The position numbers and the translations under genes were made by a program. From Gammaproteobacteria bacterium (GTDB lineage: Bacteria > Pseudomonadota > Gammaproteobacteria > Pseudomonadales > Azotimanducaceae): a stretch of 54,036 nucleotides of DNA. A model generated the notes under the pieces. That model searched no databases, was not told the DNA's origin, and saw only the letters and a program-made list of their open reading frames with translations. Location: contig SYFY01000207.1 in NCBI GenBank assembly GCA_005799745.1, positions 1 through 54,036 on the forward strand, read 5' to 3'. Below are positions 52,602 to 54,036 of this stretch, in pieces. How positions within the stretch are numbered: the first letter of the stretch is position 1; every line of letters starts with the position of its first letter.

Positions 52602-53060
52602 TCAGGTTGGCTTTACTGACCCGGCGAGATCTTTGACCAGCGACAGGTGTCCGCCGACAAACAGATCAGATACCACGCGCTTGCGAATGACACCGTCCGT
52701 GCCGATGTGAAATGTCGCGCGCCGCACACCAAATCCTAGCGGCCCATCCACACCATACGCCCTGATGACCTTTTTGCCTTCGTCAAACAGGAGTGCAAAG
52801 GGGATGTTGAACGCGTCCGCGAACCGTCGATGGGAGTCGACCGACTGAGGGCTGATGCCGATCACGTTGGCATTGGCTTTTTGAAGGTCAGCATATGTAT
52901 CCCGAAACGCACACGCTTCTGCGGTACATACAGGAGTGAAGTCTGCAGGGTAGAAGTAGAGCGCGAGTTCACCTTTGGCCAGTTCGGTCGACAAAGTGAT
53001 CGCCTCACCCTTCTGGTTAGACAGCGTGAAATCCGGGGCTTTGTCGCCTTCCTTCAGCAT
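52602..53060 (-). CDS. bcp: Thiol peroxidase Bcp (peroxiredoxin Q)
   Basis: A 152-residue atypical 2-Cys peroxiredoxin that reduces hydroperoxides with thioredoxin. The start is ATG 53060 (MLKEGDKAPDFTLSNQ), the usual family N-terminus; the frame goes on to 53084 into the upstream gene. The peroxidatic Cys is in FTPVCTAEACAFRD, and the resolving Cys five residues later is present, as in E. coli Bcp. It lies 5 bp downstream of the alpha/beta hydrolase in the same direction. Confidence 0.94.
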   Translation of the reverse strand: MLKEGDKAPDFTLSNQKGEAITLSTELAKGELALYFYPADFTPVCTAEACAFRDTYADLQKANANVIGISPQSVDSHRRFADAFNIPFALLFDEGKKVIRAYGVDGPLGFGVRRATFHIGTDGVIRKRVVSDLFVGGHLSLVKDLAGSVKPT

Positions 53061-53065
53061 GTTTG

Positions 53066-53923
53066 TCAGGCGATCTTCTGACACATCTCGCGAAGTGCAG
53101 TCACAAACGCCTCTGGCTCATCCAGAAACACATGGTGCTGCGCATTCTGGATACAGGTCGCGGGGAAATCCTGAGGGATCAATTCGCGCATGTATTTCAA
53201 GGTTGACTCAGGAAAGAGCTCGCTGCGTCCGCCATAGATCAGGCCAAACGGCAACTTGATGCGGCGATAGTCATCCGCATCCCGATCCGCATCCTTGAGG
53301 GTATGCAGCAGGTCTTCGTCAAACTTCCACGCATATCCCCCATCCACCGACAATAACGAATGCCGCGCGATGTATTCGAGGATGTAGGCGTTGTCGCAAG
53401 GCTGCGGTGGATACAGACGGAATCGACCTAGCGCTTCCTGTTTATTTGGATAGACCTTGACGCGGCCACCCATGGGGGCACGATTCGGAACGGGCTCATC
53501 GGGATGGCGGATGCCTGAATCCACCAGAATCAGAGCGCCAAATCGATCCGGAAAGAGATTTACAGCCTTCACCGACATGTTGCCGCCAAAGGAATGGCCG
53601 ACGACTATCACCTTGTTATCGAAACCCGCTGCATCACAGATGCCGCGAATCTCCTCGGCGTAGGTCGCGCCTTCGTAGCTGTAGCGGTAGTCCGAATCCC
53701 CCATACCAGTGAGATCCATCGCTGCAACGTGGTATCGATCAGTCAGTTGTGGCGCGATGAAGTCCCACCAATGCGAGTGGGCATTCATGCCATGAATCAG
53801 AAGCAGGCCCGGCTTTGTTGCATCACCCCAGGTGCGGTAGACGACATCACAATCGTCTACCTCAACGGTATGTTCTTCCGCTTCCTGATCAACCGCCTTG
53901 AAGAACCAGTCCGGGATGGCCAT
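53066..53923 (-). CDS. Alpha/beta hydrolase
   Basis: A 285-residue alpha/beta hydrolase. HGMNAHSHWWDFIAPQL forms the oxyanion region, the nucleophile is in VVGHSFGGNMSV, and the catalytic His is in CIQNAQHHVFLDEPEAF, with the acid probably in the LIYGGRSELFPEST segment. No signal peptide. The substrate is unknown; similar proteins act as esterases or epoxide- or C-C-hydrolases. It is upstream of bcp and just downstream of the partial gene at the window end, so the three may form one operon. Confidence 0.9.
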   Translation of the reverse strand: MAIPDWFFKAVDQEAEEHTVEVDDCDVVYRTWGDATKPGLLLIHGMNAHSHWWDFIAPQLTDRYHVAAMDLTGMGDSDYRYSYEGATYAEEIRGICDAAGFDNKVIVVGHSFGGNMSVKAVNLFPDRFGALILVDSGIRHPDEPVPNRAPMGGRVKVYPNKQEALGRFRLYPPQPCDNAYILEYIARHSLLSVDGGYAWKFDEDLLHTLKDADRDADDYRRIKLPFGLIYGGRSELFPESTLKYMRELIPQDFPATCIQNAQHHVFLDEPEAFVTALREMCQKIA

Positions 53924-53926
53924 CGC

Positions 53927-54036
53927 TTAAAGCGCGCCGAATCGCTTCAAGTGGAAATCGACATTGCCGAAAAGGGTGTCAATCACCGTGAGGCGTTTGA
54001 AGTAGTGACCGATGTTCAGTTCATCGGTCATGCCCA
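53927..54036 (-). CDS. C-terminal end of a gene continuing beyond the window
   Basis: The frame reads from the window's end to TAA at 53927-53929: ELNIGHYFKRLTVIDTLFG, then NVDFHLKRFGAL. Only about 36 residues are visible. The IDTLFGNVDFHLKRF ending resembles the C-terminus of some acyl-CoA-dehydrogenase-family proteins, but this is weak. It is in the same direction as the hydrolase, three bases away, so it is probably the previous cistron of the same operon. Confidence 0.5.
   Translation of the reverse strand, partial: GMTDELNIGHYFKRLTVIDTLFGNVDFHLKRFGAL

Overview
The window looks like a chromosomal segment of a heterotrophic, probably marine or other aquatic gammaproteobacterium. I infer this from the housekeeping genes (valS, asnS, lipA, bcp, a BepA-like M48 protease), the Gram-negative envelope and efflux genes, lipoprotein signals, and the dense set of acyl-CoA, P450, CoA-transferase and short-chain-dehydrogenase genes. 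Base composition is GC-rich by eye; I did not compute it. No rRNA, tRNA, CRISPR array, prophage or full insertion sequence was recognised.

Layout. 1-919: 3' part of valS. 953-5990: a TetR regulator divergent from a four-gene operon (acyl-CoA synthetase, PF10118 hydrolase, cupin, zinc alcohol dehydrogenase), with a repeated 12-bp candidate operator between them. 6036-9933: a small cupin-like gene, a class III aminotransferase, an unusual MaoC-carrier-protein fusion, and a divergent P450. 9934-17617: a tight minus-strand catabolic operon (P450, VOC protein, ceramidase-fold lipoprotein, dienoate hydratase with an internal stop, SCP2-like/alpha-beta hydrolase fusion, two acyl-CoA dehydrogenases) that resembles a steroid, terpenoid or aromatic catabolic unit. 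17744-24403: small secreted proteins, a DinB-like protein, a broken LysR gene, an M48 protease lipoprotein, a MITE-like element, and a glyoxalase I/GST pair. 24610-31888: an RND efflux pair followed by a rifampin-phosphotransferase-like PEP-synthase relative and a small membrane protein. 32091-36084: CitE-like lyase, SDR, carboxymuconolactone-decarboxylase-like protein, a frameshifted threonine dehydratase, and a flavodoxin-like protein. 36085-42960: amidohydrolase, a pair of CaiB/BaiF CoA-transferases, an MFS symporter, a COG3146 acyltransferase and an SDR. 43178-48231: asnS and a heterodimeric ABC exporter. 48300-54036: an interrupted RRM protein, lipA with a second ceramidase-fold protein and a BNR-repeat protein, bcp, an alpha/beta hydrolase, and the end of a further gene.

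Three themes stand out. First, several adjacent gene pairs look like heteromers in which one partner has lost a key residue: the ABC exporter, the CoA-transferases and the acyl-CoA dehydrogenases. Second, four recognisable genes are each broken by one change (two TAG, one TGA, one 1-nt deletion), and all four lie on the minus strand. They are either recent pseudogenes or consensus errors. Third, the best candidate for new biology is the free-standing MaoC-carrier-protein fusion next to an aminotransferase and a P450. The two ceramidase-fold paralogues, in which the expected nucleophile motif is changed in the same way, come second.
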